Shown here in pieces: positions 16,551 to 25,340 of a stretch of 64,000 nucleotides of DNA. How positions within the stretch are numbered: the first letter of the stretch is position 1; each line of letters opens with the position of its first letter. The position numbers and the translations under genes are program-made. This DNA is from Acidobacteriaceae bacterium. GTDB lineage: Bacteria > Acidobacteriota > Terriglobia > Terriglobales > Acidobacteriaceae. The notes below the pieces were generated by a model. The model was not told where the DNA came from and ran no database searches. It saw only the letters and a program-made list of their open reading frames with translations. The DNA is taken from contig PKUV01000154.1 in NCBI GenBank assembly GCA_003131315.1, positions 67,582 to 131,581 on the forward strand, written 5' to 3'.

Positions 16551-16976
16551 TTATTTGTGCTCCACGTACTCCTTGAGATGCTTTGCGACTGCTTCGGCCA
16601 TGGACTGCTGGTTCTTACTGCCAGCCTTTTGCTTGTTAACGGAGTAGGCCCACATCACCTTGGTTGAACTCGTCTCGATGAGCTGCACAGAGACGTTGCC
16701 CTTGTCCTCAATCCCGGCACAATAGGCGAAGAGACATCGCGCAATCTTCCCACCCGTGGATTCCGTTTTGATCTCGACCGGCGCAGCCCTAAGAATATAG
16801 GTCGCCTTGGCCTGGTCAGCAACTACATCAACCGGGACGTTCTTCTTTGAGATCGCGGCAGCGACGTAGGTATCAAACCCATCCTTGGCTTCGATGTAGA
16901 CCGCAGGCCGAACAAGCTGAGCTAGACTGGCAACTGAGCACAGCAACAGGATAACCACCACTCCGATTTTCTTCAT
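16551..16976 (-). CDS. Secreted hypothetical protein
   Basis: 141 residues from ATG 16976, chosen because it begins a signal peptide (MKKIGVVVILLLCSVASLA). The mature part is an alpha/beta domain (YIEAKDGFDTYVAAAISKKN, ATYILRAAPVEIKTES, NVSVQLIETSSTKVMWAYSV) ending in a helix AEAVAKHLKEYVEH. The layout resembles small lipoprotein-like proteins that tally envelope stress (DUF4136-like or CsgG-neighbour style), but without a lipobox. Function unknown. First gene of the four-gene secreted cluster. Confidence 0.55.
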   Translation of the reverse strand: MKKIGVVVILLLCSVASLAQLVRPAVYIEAKDGFDTYVAAAISKKNVPVDVVADQAKATYILRAAPVEIKTESTGGKIARCLFAYCAGIEDKGNVSVQLIETSSTKVMWAYSVNKQKAGSKNQQSMAEAVAKHLKEYVEHK

Positions 16977-17081
16977 TTGGCTTTCGCCCTCCATTAGCGG
17001 ACGATGTTACAACGGCCCGAAGGTGCCGGGTAGGTCACGAACGTAACGACGCTGGGCTTGTGGTGACCACATAGAATGTCG

Positions 17082-17363
17082 CTATTGTTCTGGTTCCGGT
17101 AGGATCTCTTTGGAAGCAAAGTAACCGCCCCTCGTAGCACTTGTCCAAACCCACACCTGCCCGGTTTTCTTGTCGATGATGGCGCTTGTGGGGGTTGAGC
17201 CATCGTGGAGATCGTGTAGCTCGTAGCGATCAACAGCCGACTCCGCCTTCTTTTCCGTCGAAAGTGGAACTGGCGGGTGGCCCACCCATGATTGACAATT
17301 GCTAATACCATTTTCACCGGGGGGCACCCCAGGTCTCGCGGTTTTCCAGACCTGGGAGCTCAT
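17082..17363 (-). pseudogene. Possible fragment of a small hypothetical protein
   Basis: The C-terminal half of this frame (RYELHDLHDGSTPTSAIIDK then KTGQVWVWTSAT) looks like a real protein segment of the kind ending ...D-x-K/R-TGQVW-x. The N-terminal half (from ATG 17363) is Pro/Gly-rich and looks like non-coding DNA. It is probably a truncated remnant; a very small intact gene is the alternative. Confidence 0.3.
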
Positions 17364-17429
17364 GGTGGCGGCGCCACTTTTGAGGGTTACGAGCATGCGC
17401 CGGGCCCGAGAAATTCGATGCGAGCGGCC

Positions 17430-17825
17430 TCAGCGGTTTGGTAAGACTGTCACCTGGCGGGCCTTGAGCAGGTGTTCATCGGCGGTGACCAGAGTCAGAT
17501 CGAACACGCGCGCCGTGGCCACGAGAAATCGATCGGCAGGGTCGCGATGCGGGAGCTCCACGCGGGCCGTTTCTTGCGCGACTTGGTAAGTGATCGGAGC
17601 TTCCCGCACGGGAACCGCGTCCAGCGCATTTGCGATCCACGCCTGAGGATTCGGATGCAAAGTCAGTCTGTTTTTCTGGCAAAGAGTCAGCACCTCCCAC
17701 AACGAGATGGGGGAAAGCCACAACTCGTTCTTGGGATTCTCCAGTGCGGCCGTCAGGCGGGCGGAAAGACGCGCTCCATCCAGAGCGCTCCACACCCAAA
17801 TGTGAGTATCGAGTAGCAGCTTCAT
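17430..17825 (-). CDS. vapC: PIN-domain toxin (VapC family)
   Basis: 131 residues from ATG 17825, which overlaps the antitoxin stop as ATGA. The PIN fold starts LLLDTHIWVW (Asp6), followed by SLWEVLTLCQ (acidic Glu) and HRDPADRFLVATA with the conserved D-P-x-D-R motif, then LVTADEHLL. These acidic residues coordinate metal in PIN ribonucleases, which cut tRNA or rRNA when the antitoxin is degraded. The D-T-H-x-W start and D-P-A-D-R motif place it in the subgroup commonly paired with Phd-type antitoxins, as here. Confidence 0.92.
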   Translation of the reverse strand: MKLLLDTHIWVWSALDGARLSARLTAALENPKNELWLSPISLWEVLTLCQKNRLTLHPNPQAWIANALDAVPVREAPITYQVAQETARVELPHRDPADRFLVATARVFDLTLVTADEHLLKARQVTVLPNR

Positions 17826-18064
17826 CCGCGCAGCGCTTCCCAATCGTCTTCTTCGCTGGCGGGAGAAACGATGTCGCCGTTGATTTGACCCGTTCCCGCC
17901 AGGGAACCTACCCAACGCTTCCGCTTCCCGGACGCGTGCGGAGGAACGACCTCGGCCACCGGCTCGCCAAAACGCGTCACCAGAACCGTCTTCCCGGTCT
18001 TGCGGACGTTCTCCAGCACGGCCAGGCAGGTGGCCTTGAATTTAGAAATCGCGATTTCTTCCAT
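17822..18064 (-). CDS. Phd/YefM-type antitoxin
   Basis: 80 residues. The N-terminal half (EIAISKFKATCLAVLENVRK, VLVTRFGEPVAEVVPP) is a Phd/YefM DNA-binding domain; the C-terminal half ends in an acidic tail (SPASEEDDWEALRG) typical of the part that wraps the toxin. It precedes the PIN toxin with an ATGA overlap. Its promoter carries palindromes suited to autorepression. Confidence 0.9.
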   Translation of the reverse strand: MEEIAISKFKATCLAVLENVRKTGKTVLVTRFGEPVAEVVPPHASGKRKRWVGSLAGTGQINGDIVSPASEEDDWEALRG

Positions 18065-18071
18065 AATCAGT

Positions 18072-18109
18072 CTCTCTTAGAGAGTACTATGGTCAAAGAC
18101 CATGGTCAA
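18072..18109 (-). promoter_or_regulatory. Promoter/operator of the toxin-antitoxin operon
   Basis: On the minus strand a -35 TTGACC (18104-18109) lies 17 bases from a -10-like TACTCT (18081-18086). The same stretch holds three symmetrical elements: ATGGTC-AAA-GACCAT (18089-18103), GACCATGGTC (18098-18107) and CTCTC-TTA-GAGAG (18072-18084). Overlap of operator and promoter fits autoregulation by a Phd-type antitoxin. Confidence 0.6.
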
Positions 18110-18142
18110 TCTGATCTTTTGATGACCCGATGACCCGATCTG

Positions 18143-19513
18143 CTACTCCCCATCGTTGTCATCAATTCCAATCTTCGACAAGCGATACCGCAGCGCATTC
18201 CGCGAGAGCCCAAGCAGACGCGCGGCTTGCGATTTGTTGCCGCCAGCGCGCTTCAAAGCTTCGCGGATCATTTCGTCTTCCCACTGGTCAATCGTCATGC
18301 CGTCGGGGAGGAAGCGATCGGACGCGGCGCCGGTGCGATTGCGTGGGGAGTCGAGTTGCATGTCGCCGATTTCCAACTGGTTGCTCGAGGTGAGCGCGCT
18401 GGCGCGTTCGATGACGTTCTGCAGTTCACGCACATTGCCCGGCCAATAATGACCGGCGAGAAGCTGCATGGCGGCGGGCGAAATGCCGGTGATGGTTTCC
18501 GATCTCCCGGAATCCTTGGCGAAGCGCGCGAGGAACAGGTTCGCCAGGCCGGGAATATCTTCTTTGTGTTCGCGCAAGGGCGGGATATCGATCGGGACCA
18601 CGTTGAGCCGGTAGTAGAGGTCTTCGCGAAACGTTCCGTCTTCGAGCGCGGCGCGCAGGTCGCGGTTGGTGGCAGCGACAAGGCGAACGTCGACTTTGAT
18701 GGTGCGCGTGCCGCCCAGGCGCTCGAACTCGCGCTCCTGCAGCACGCGGAGAAGTTTGACCTGGATGGCGGGCGGCACATCTCCGATTTCATCGAGGAAG
18801 AGCGTGCCTTTGTCGGCGAGTTCGAATTTGCCCGGCTTGCTGGTGGCAGCTCCGGTGAAGGCTCCTCTTTCGTAGCCGAAGAGTTCGCTTTCCAACAGAT
18901 TTTCGGGGATGGCGGTGCTGTTGATCTTGATAAAGGGACCGGAAGCGCGGCGCGATTTTTCGTGGATGGCGCGAGCGATGAGGTCTTTGCCAACACCGCT
19001 TTCGCCGCCCAAGAGAACCGTGGAGTTGGTGGGGGCAACGCGTTCGACGGTGGCCAGCACTTCCTGCATTTTGGGGCTGACCGCGACGATGTTGGGGTGG
19101 CTGTACTTCTGTCCGAGGGCTTCGCGAAGCGACCGATTCTCCTCGCGCAGGCGGGAGTTATCGAGCTCCTTGTGCACCACCATCCGCATTTCGGCGAGGG
19201 AGAATGGCTTGAGGACATAGTCGCTGGCGCCGGCCTTCATCGCCTCGACTGCGGTTTCGACGGAGCCGAACGCGGTCATGACGACGACGGGCAACGCGGG
19301 ATTTTGCTGCTTGGCCGTTTGAAGAAATTCGAGCCCGTTGATGCCGGGGAGTTTGAGATCGGTGAGGACGAGGTGAACGGGTTCGGAGGCGAGCAGCTTC
19401 AAACCAGTTTCGGCGTCGCCGGCTGAGAGCGTTTTGAAGCCGTCGTCGCCGAGGTTCAGCTCGAGCAGACGGCGCATCTTGGCTTCGTCTTCGATGATGA
19501 GGATGGTCGGCAT
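18143..19513 (-). CDS. NtrC-family sigma-54-dependent response regulator
   Basis: 456 residues. Receiver domain 1-120 with the acidic pair ED at 8-9, phospho-acceptor Asp52 and Lys102. AAA+ domain with Walker A GGESGVGKD (169-177), the sigma-54 contact loop GAFTGA (217-222), Walker B TLFLDEIGD and an arginine-finger region YYRLNVVPI. The C-terminal Fis-type HTH reads NKSQAARLLGLSRNALRYRL. It would activate sigma-54 promoters once phosphorylated by the histidine kinase encoded 61 bases upstream. That pair adjoins the divergent PII/GlnD genes, so a nitrogen (NtrC-like) role is likely, though generic naming as a sigma-54 regulator is safer. Confidence 0.93.
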   Translation of the reverse strand: MPTILIIEDEAKMRRLLELNLGDDGFKTLSAGDAETGLKLLASEPVHLVLTDLKLPGINGLEFLQTAKQQNPALPVVVMTAFGSVETAVEAMKAGASDYVLKPFSLAEMRMVVHKELDNSRLREENRSLREALGQKYSHPNIVAVSPKMQEVLATVERVAPTNSTVLLGGESGVGKDLIARAIHEKSRRASGPFIKINSTAIPENLLESELFGYERGAFTGAATSKPGKFELADKGTLFLDEIGDVPPAIQVKLLRVLQEREFERLGGTRTIKVDVRLVAATNRDLRAALEDGTFREDLYYRLNVVPIDIPPLREHKEDIPGLANLFLARFAKDSGRSETITGISPAAMQLLAGHYWPGNVRELQNVIERASALTSSNQLEIGDMQLDSPRNRTGAASDRFLPDGMTIDQWEDEMIREALKRAGGNKSQAARLLGLSRNALRYRLSKIGIDDNDGE

Positions 19514-19516
19514 GGT

Positions 19517-19551
19517 TAGTCGTTAGTCGTTGGTCGTTGGTTGTTACCTTG
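19517..19551. repeat. Tandem heptamer array (TTAGTCG-like)
   Basis: Four consecutive 7-base units, TTAGTCG, TTAGTCG, TTGGTCG and TTGGTTG, then TTACC, fill the gap between the histidine kinase and its regulator. This is the simplest member of the word-array repeats found at other gene junctions in the window. Confidence 0.7.
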
Positions 19552-19574
19552 CGTCTTGATCCTCATCATGATCG

Positions 19575-21128
19575 TTATCCTCCGATTGTAGCGGGCAACG
19601 CGTGCGGCTCGCCGCTTTCGTTTAGAGGGAAAAAGAGCGTGAATACGGCACCGCCCCCCGGGGCGTTCGCGACATGGATCGAGCCATGATGACCGTCCAC
19701 GATCTTCGAAACGATGGAGAGGCCCAGTCCCACACCGGTTTTCTTCGTGGTCACAAACGGGTTGAAAATTTCTTCGCGCAGTTCGTCGGGAACGCCGGGA
19801 CCAGTGTCGGCCAAGCGGAGTTCCACTCCTTCCCGATCATTCTGGGTGGTGAGTTGAACCTCGACACGCAACGTGCCGCCGTGGTCTTCCATGGCTTCGT
19901 AGGCGTTCTGCACAAGATTGAGGAAGGCTTGCTCGCACAGGCTCTCGTCGAGCGGAACGGACGGCAGTCCGCTCGCGTAGTGGCGCTCGACGCGCACGGG
20001 TTTGCCCGTCTCTTGCTTGACAGTAAATTGTTTGCCAGCAAAGCGATCGGCGACAATCTGCAGGACGCGATCGAGAAGGGCGATCAGGTTCGCGGGACGC
20101 GGTTCGGCATGAAGAGGACGAGCGAAGTCCAGAAACTCGGTGACGAGGGCACCGAGCCGATTGACCTCGGTCGAAATGTAGCCGGCTAACTCACGGGCAA
20201 GCTCATCGGAGGCCTGCAATTTCTGGGTCAACATTTCGGCCGAGCCCTTGATGACTCCAAGGGGATTGCGAATTTCATGAGCCAATCCGGCGGAGAGTTG
20301 GCCGAGAGCGGCCAGCCGTTCGGAGCGCCGCGCTTCGGCCTGAGCCTGCTCGAGGCGGCGATTGGTTTCGGCGAGGCGTTCCGCGAGCTCACGGTACAAC
20401 TGGGTTTGATGCTGGCTCTGCTGCGAGAAGCGGTTGACGACCATGGCGGCGAGAAAGAAAAACATGATGCGCAGCGCGAGGTAGCCGAACGCCTCGGGAG
20501 TCAATTCGTATTCCTGCATCGCGGGATAGAGATACGAGCAGTAGGCGGCGGATGCAAGCAGGGTCCAAAGCAGCGTCAGCCACGGGCCGCAGTAGAGTGC
20601 CGCGGTAACGACCGGAAGGTAATAAATCGGATAGTAACTGCTGTTGATTCCGACTTCGCCGGTGTGATCGATGAGGATGGTTGCCAGCAAAATCTTAAGG
20701 AGTACGACGTAGAAGACTCCTCGTTTGGGGAAGCGGGAGATCAACCTTGTCTCCAGCAATTGCACAATGCCGATGGCGAGGAGAATTAACTGCTTGTGCC
20801 ATTCGAGTTGTGGAGGGAGCACGGCCAACCCGGCGAGGAAGAGGAGCCAGATCGTGAGCCAGACTGCGTCGAGGCGGTTAAACCGCCGGGACTCAGCGTC
20901 GAGAATGGGAGGGGCAGGTGCCACGCAGCTTCCATCCAACCGCAGAAAGCCCTCCGGCGTCAATTGGACGGCGGCTTCCTCCGGTGGAGCGCCGGGCGTC
21001 TCCGCCCGTCCCTCCACCGGTGCTAGGTGCGGACATAAGGATTTCCAATCACGAACATAAATAGTTTCGATTTCCGCAAAGGGCGGCTCAGCGGCTATTG
21101 TTATGATGCGGTTGCTTGATCGAGCCAA
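19575..21128 (-). CDS. Membrane sensor histidine kinase, NtrB-like position
   Basis: 517 residues if translation starts at TTG 21128. Five or six hydrophobic segments occupy about residues 89-235. A coiled stretch (ELAERLAETNRRLEQAQAEA) leads to the HisKA domain with GLAHEIRNPLGVIKG (His about 284), followed by the ATPase domain: N-box NLVQNAYEAMEDHGG, G1 LADTGPGVP, G2 GVGLGLSIV. There is no PAS domain, so sensing is probably through the membrane part. The start is uncertain: GTG 20924, with a GGAAG in front, would give a 449-residue protein and leave the palindromic repeat at 20981-21020 outside the gene. It is upstream of the NtrC-like regulator and divergent from the PII gene. Confidence 0.88.
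   Translation of the reverse strand: MARSSNRIITIAAEPPFAEIETIYVRDWKSLCPHLAPVEGRAETPGAPPEEAAVQLTPEGFLRLDGSCVAPAPPILDAESRRFNRLDAVWLTIWLLFLAGLAVLPPQLEWHKQLILLAIGIVQLLETRLISRFPKRGVFYVVLLKILLATILIDHTGEVGINSSYYPIYYLPVVTAALYCGPWLTLLWTLLASAAYCSYLYPAMQEYELTPEAFGYLALRIMFFFLAAMVVNRFSQQSQHQTQLYRELAERLAETNRRLEQAQAEARRSERLAALGQLSAGLAHEIRNPLGVIKGSAEMLTQKLQASDELARELAGYISTEVNRLGALVTEFLDFARPLHAEPRPANLIALLDRVLQIVADRFAGKQFTVKQETGKPVRVERHYASGLPSVPLDESLCEQAFLNLVQNAYEAMEDHGGTLRVEVQLTTQNDREGVELRLADTGPGVPDELREEIFNPFVTTKKTGVGLGLSIVSKIVDGHHGSIHVANAPGGGAVFTLFFPLNESGEPHALPATIGG
20981..21020. repeat. REP-like palindrome at the kinase N-terminus
   Basis: A 40-base palindrome with outer arms CCGGTGGAG (20981-20989) and CTCCACCGG (21012-21020) and an inner CGGGCG-TCTC-CGCCCG hairpin. 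On the minus strand it shares GTGGAGGGACGGGCG with the element at 57939. It is in frame with the kinase if the long start is used. Confidence 0.65.
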
Positions 21129-21220
21129 GAGATGGATCGGGCGAAAGGTGAAAAGACGCGAATGAGGATCATCAGCGTGATTGAGTCAGGGCGGACCATG
21201 GTGTCCGGGAACGGACGACA

Positions 21221-21559
21221 ATGACAAAGGTCGAAGCGATTATTCAGGTCTCAAAGCTGGATGCCGTAAAAGACGCATTGCACGAGGTTGGCGTCGAAGG
21301 CATGACCGTTTTTGAAGCCAGAGGACATGGCCGGCAAAAAGGACACACCGAGTTTTATCGGGGACGCGAGTACACCGTGGACTTGATCCCGAAGGTGAAG
21401 ATCGAGATCGTGCTGGCCGATGAAATGGTCGAGAAAGTGGTGCAGGCGATCACCACCGCGGCGCGTACGGGCAAGATCGGCGACGGGAAGATTTTTCTTT
21501 CGCGCATTGACGAAGCGATTCGGATTCGCAACGACGAACGTGGCGATAGCGTGCTGTAA
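21221..21559 (+). CDS. glnB: PII nitrogen regulatory protein
   Basis: 112 residues, the standard length of the family. Tyr51 in the T-loop (FYRGREYTVD), the uridylylation site, is present. Other family signatures are KVEAIIQVSKLDAVKDAL at the N-terminus, LIPKVKIEIVL and the C-terminal TGKIGDGKIFL. The trimer binds ATP/ADP and 2-oxoglutarate to report nitrogen and energy status. The gene is followed 78 bases later by the uridylyltransferase gene glnD, and divergent from a histidine kinase/NtrC pair, so the whole signalling cascade is grouped. It could equally be called glnK, but the linkage to glnD rather than amt favours glnB. Confidence 0.95.
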   Translation: MTKVEAIIQVSKLDAVKDALHEVGVEGMTVFEARGHGRQKGHTEFYRGREYTVDLIPKVKIEIVLADEMVEKVVQAITTAARTGKIGDGKIFLSRIDEAIRIRNDERGDSVL

Positions 21560-21637
21560 GCGCACGAATTTCGAATCGACCTCCCCTTTGTCTGCTTATC
21601 TATGAGCAGAGCGGAATAGAGGCTGGAGCAGGGCTAA

Positions 21638-24328
21638 ATGAAAGCCTGCTCCACCCGAGTCACTCAGTTTTTGCACTTCGGGGAGAGTGTCATCGAAATG
21701 ACCACCGGGGCCACCGTGCGCAGTGAGTTGCGGGACCTGTACGTGCGGGAATCCGCTGCCATCGAGCAGGAATTTTCCCTCACCGGCGAGGGGCGCACGG
21801 CGCTCGCACGGCGCACGGCGCTGGTCGATTCGATTGTTCAGCGGCTCTGGAACGAAATCATCGTCGGCCCCAGTCCTGCCGATCCGGACAGCCCGAAAAA
21901 TTTCGCGCTGGTGGCAACCGGCGGGTTCGGGCGCGGCTGGCTTTCCCCCCACTCCGATATTGATCTGCTGTTTCTGCACGCCGGGAGTGACTCCGAGAGT
22001 GAATTCAAAGATCCCATCCGGCGCTTTTCGCAGGAGTTGTGGGACCTGCGGCTGAAGCTCAGTCCAGCCACGCGAAATCTCGCGGAGTGCGAACGGTTGG
22101 ATCCGAACAATGTCGAGTTTACCATCTCGCTGCTGGACTGCCGGTACCTGGCGGGTGATCGCGAGATTTTTTCACGGCTGCGCGAAAAAGTTGTTCCTCG
22201 TCTGGTCGGTCGGGAGTGCCATAACCTGATCCAGAACCTGGGCGAGATTACACGCGCGCGTCATCATAAGTTTGGCAATACCGTCTTTCACCTGGAACCG
22301 AACGTGAAGGATGGGCCGGGCGGTTTGCGCGACTACAACGTCGCCAACTGGCTGGCGCTAATTTCCGCGATGGAAAAGTTGAAGGTGTGGCCGGACACGA
22401 AAACGCTGCTGCCGGTTTCTTCGCGGAGGGCGCTCGACGCGGCGCTGGATTTCCAAATGTCCGTGCGTTGTTTTCTGCACTTCCGGCACGGGCGTCACGA
22501 CAACACGCTCACCTGGGAGGCGCAGGACGAAGCGGCGGCGAGAAAGATCGGCGCCAGCGATTCGGAAATCACGAACGCAGCGGATTGGATGCGCGTCTAC
22601 TTTGGCCACGTGCGCAGCGTGCACCGCGTCTGCAACCAATTGCTGGAGGAAATTCCGGCGGCCTGGTCGTCCTTGTACCGGCAATTCCAGGGCTGGCGGT
22701 CGCGGGTCGCAAGCGCGGACTTTTCAGTGGTGGATGGACTGATCTTCCTGAAGCAACCGCAGCAACCGGGCGGGCTGCGTGATCCGGAAATGCTGTTGCG
22801 GCTTTTTCATTTCATGGCGGAACATGGCCTGAAGCTGAGCACGACCACCGAATATAAAGTCGAGCAGGCGCTGCCAGCACTGGCGGCGACGCCTCCGCGG
22901 GGCGCCGAGTTGTGGCTTTATATGCAGGAAACACTGGTGCAGCCGCATGCGGCCGACGCTCTGCGCGCCATGAACGCGCTTCGCCTGCTGGCGCTTCTGC
23001 TGCCCGAACTGAAGGGGATTGAGGCGCTGGTGGTACGGGATTTTTACCATCGCTACACGGTGGATGAGCACTCGTTCTTGGCGATCGAACATTTGCATCG
23101 TCTGAAAGAGTCGAAGTCGGAATGGGACCAGCGCTTTGCGGAGTTGCAGAGTGAACTCGAACAGCCGGAACTGCTTTACCTGGCGTTGCTGTTGCATGAT
23201 TCCGGCAAAGCCGTGCCCAGCGAGAATCACGTTGAACTCAGCCTGCAACTCACCGACAGTTGCACGGAGCGGCTAGATCTTGATCCGGTGGATCGCGAGG
23301 CAGTGCGATATCTGGTGGCGAGCCATCTGGAAATGTCGGCGGCGATGCGGCGGGACGTATTCGATCCAGCGAACGTGAAGTCGTTCGCGGAAAAAGTGGG
23401 AGTACCCGAGCGCCTGAAGATGCTGTGCCTGCTGACGTATGCCGACATCAAAGCCGTGAACCCGGAGGCCATGACGCCGTGGAAAGCGGATAACTTATGG
23501 CAACTGTATATTGCGTGCGCGAATTACTTGAGCCGGAGCGCGGATGAGCGTGTGCACACCGGCGACGACGGCTCCAGCGTTGCACCGGCAAATATGGCGC
23601 ATCTGCGGTCGCTGGCGCCGGTGGCGGGGAAAAAGATCAACGTTTTTCTGGAAGGATTGCCGCAACGGTATCTGCGGATCCACGGCGCGAGCGACGTTCT
23701 GGCGCATGCCGAAATGGCCGCCCGGTTGGGGCAGGACGGCGTCCAATTAAGTTTGAAGCAAGTTCGTCACTGGTATGAGCTGACGTTGATTACCACCGAC
23801 CGGCCCTTCCTGTTCGCCTCGGTTTCTGGGGCGCTGGCCGCGTGGGGAATGAACATCGTGAAAGCGAACGCGTTTTCGAATGCCGCGGGCATGGTGGTGG
23901 ACACTTTCTATTTCACGGATCGCTTCCGAACATTGGAGCTGAATCTGCAGGAATGGGAGCGTTTGAAAAAGAGCATCGCGGCCGTGGTTAAAGGAGAAGC
24001 CGACGTGGCGCGCATGTTGCGCGACCGCTTGAAATCGGAGAAGGCGGACAGCACGAAGGTCAAGATCGAGACGCAGATTGAGTTCGACGATGGCTGCTCG
24101 GCGCACAGCACGCTGGTGCAGGTGCTGACCCAGGATCGTCCGGGACTGCTTTACCGGATGTGCTCGCTGGTCTCGAAGCATGAGTGCAACATCGAAATTG
24201 CGCTGATCGAGACCGAGGGGCAGATGGCGATTGATGTCCTGTATTTGACCTCAGGCGGGACCAAGTTGAACGCGGATCGGCAGGCTGCGCTGGGAAAAGC
24301 GTTGCGCGAGGAACTTGCGGCAAAATAA
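21638..24328 (+). CDS. glnD: [Protein-PII] uridylyltransferase / uridylyl-removing enzyme
   Basis: 896 residues, full length. Nucleotidyltransferase motif GGFGRGWLSPHSDIDLL (about residues 94-110) with the catalytic G-x-G...D-x-D; an HD domain with LLHDSGKA (about 517) that removes UMP; and two C-terminal ACT domains (LITTDRPFLFASVSGALA near 715 and VLTQDRPGLLYRMCSLV near 828) that sense glutamine. It adds UMP to Tyr51 of PII when glutamine is low and removes it when high. The start is given at 21638; ATG 21698 is an alternative. Directly downstream of glnB on the same strand. Confidence 0.95.
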   Translation: MKACSTRVTQFLHFGESVIEMTTGATVRSELRDLYVRESAAIEQEFSLTGEGRTALARRTALVDSIVQRLWNEIIVGPSPADPDSPKNFALVATGGFGRGWLSPHSDIDLLFLHAGSDSESEFKDPIRRFSQELWDLRLKLSPATRNLAECERLDPNNVEFTISLLDCRYLAGDREIFSRLREKVVPRLVGRECHNLIQNLGEITRARHHKFGNTVFHLEPNVKDGPGGLRDYNVANWLALISAMEKLKVWPDTKTLLPVSSRRALDAALDFQMSVRCFLHFRHGRHDNTLTWEAQDEAAARKIGASDSEITNAADWMRVYFGHVRSVHRVCNQLLEEIPAAWSSLYRQFQGWRSRVASADFSVVDGLIFLKQPQQPGGLRDPEMLLRLFHFMAEHGLKLSTTTEYKVEQALPALAATPPRGAELWLYMQETLVQPHAADALRAMNALRLLALLLPELKGIEALVVRDFYHRYTVDEHSFLAIEHLHRLKESKSEWDQRFAELQSELEQPELLYLALLLHDSGKAVPSENHVELSLQLTDSCTERLDLDPVDREAVRYLVASHLEMSAAMRRDVFDPANVKSFAEKVGVPERLKMLCLLTYADIKAVNPEAMTPWKADNLWQLYIACANYLSRSADERVHTGDDGSSVAPANMAHLRSLAPVAGKKINVFLEGLPQRYLRIHGASDVLAHAEMAARLGQDGVQLSLKQVRHWYELTLITTDRPFLFASVSGALAAWGMNIVKANAFSNAAGMVVDTFYFTDRFRTLELNLQEWERLKKSIAAVVKGEADVARMLRDRLKSEKADSTKVKIETQIEFDDGCSAHSTLVQVLTQDRPGLLYRMCSLVSKHECNIEIALIETEGQMAIDVLYLTSGGTKLNADRQAALGKALREELAAK

Positions 24329-24399
24329 TTCGGAATTATATACTCAGACTCCGTTTGCGGTTTGTTCTATCGCTGAGTTGCACCCTTTGTAACCAAGAA

Positions 24400-25329
24400 T
24401 CACTTGGATGGCTTTGCGTCGTTATCTTTCGATGTTTCACCCGATGGTATCGCCTCAACGCTGACATCTGTCGCGTTTTTGAAGAGTTTTTTGACTATTT
24501 CATTGAGAAGGCGTAGGGATTCGGCTTTAGGCAGAGGATAGCGAATGTTCAAGGAAGCGATGTTGTCGCCTGGAAGATAGAAGTTCCCGCCTCCGGGGAT
24601 TGGCGTCCAATACTGCTCCTTGTTCTTGACGACGTTCGATTTTCGGTCGTCCTTCAGCTTGTCATATTGAAACCGGTGGGCACCTGTGAGGAGCAGTCCC
24701 GAGAGTTCGCCATTCACCCCCAAGAAGTGGTCAACAATGTTCCCTCGATAGAGAATGTCGTCCTTGCTCAACACGTCCACTGCTACTGATCTATTCTCCC
24801 GTGCCGGGAAGTTAAAGCTAGTGAGGAGAACGTGCCACTCCGACACGGCAGGCAACAAAACCCTGGATGCAAACCAAGCATAGAGCTTGTTGTCCTTCCA
24901 TTCCCCGTAGGAACCGACTAGCCATATGAAAACAAGAGCCTCCAGAAACAAGAGACCGTAGTTCCAGGCGAGAAAATCCGCCTGCCTTTTACACACTCGA
25001 TTAAGGGCCTCCCACGATTCCGCCTGATGATCGGTAAAGTAGTGGTCACTGTACGCGGCAGTGAAAACGGTGTGATAATCACTGACTTTTTGCAGGTGTG
25101 AATCGTTCAGACGGAAAGGAACAAAGGAACCACCGATGCAGCCGCTCCAGAACAAAACGACCGTAAACAAGAAAGGCAGCCCAGCGGCAAAGATACCCTG
25201 CACAATCTCGTCGGTCTTGGTACGCTGGGATTTCTTCAGGCGAACAAAAAGAGAGCAGAAACGCTGGAAGATGATATACGGCGCGAAAACATAAAGCCCC
25301 AGCAGGACTGAGGCTATAAGCGCGATCAT
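24400..25329 (-). CDS. Integral membrane protein of unknown function
   Basis: 309 residues with about three membrane segments: residues 1-22 (MIALIASVLLGLYVFAPYII), about 50-70 (AAGLPFLFTVVLFWSGCIGG) and about 124-142 (FLAWNYGLLFLEALVFIWLV). The C-terminal half is soluble and beta-rich (VDVLSKDDILYRGNIVDHFL, GELSGLLLT, NFYLPGDNIASLNIRY). This layout resembles the DUF6338-type of membrane protein, an assignment made from memory and not certain. It follows a 57-aa gene by 11 bases, and the two probably form an operon convergent with glnD. Confidence 0.6.
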   Translation of the reverse strand: MIALIASVLLGLYVFAPYIIFQRFCSLFVRLKKSQRTKTDEIVQGIFAAGLPFLFTVVLFWSGCIGGSFVPFRLNDSHLQKVSDYHTVFTAAYSDHYFTDHQAESWEALNRVCKRQADFLAWNYGLLFLEALVFIWLVGSYGEWKDNKLYAWFASRVLLPAVSEWHVLLTSFNFPARENRSVAVDVLSKDDILYRGNIVDHFLGVNGELSGLLLTGAHRFQYDKLKDDRKSNVVKNKEQYWTPIPGGGNFYLPGDNIASLNIRYPLPKAESLRLLNEIVKKLFKNATDVSVEAIPSGETSKDNDAKPSK

Positions 25330-25340
25330 GCGATCCTAAC

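Noticed and set aside
18227-19426. 399-residue plus-strand frame opposite the NtrC-like gene
   Set aside because: Antisense shadow of the regulator; no RBS or family features.
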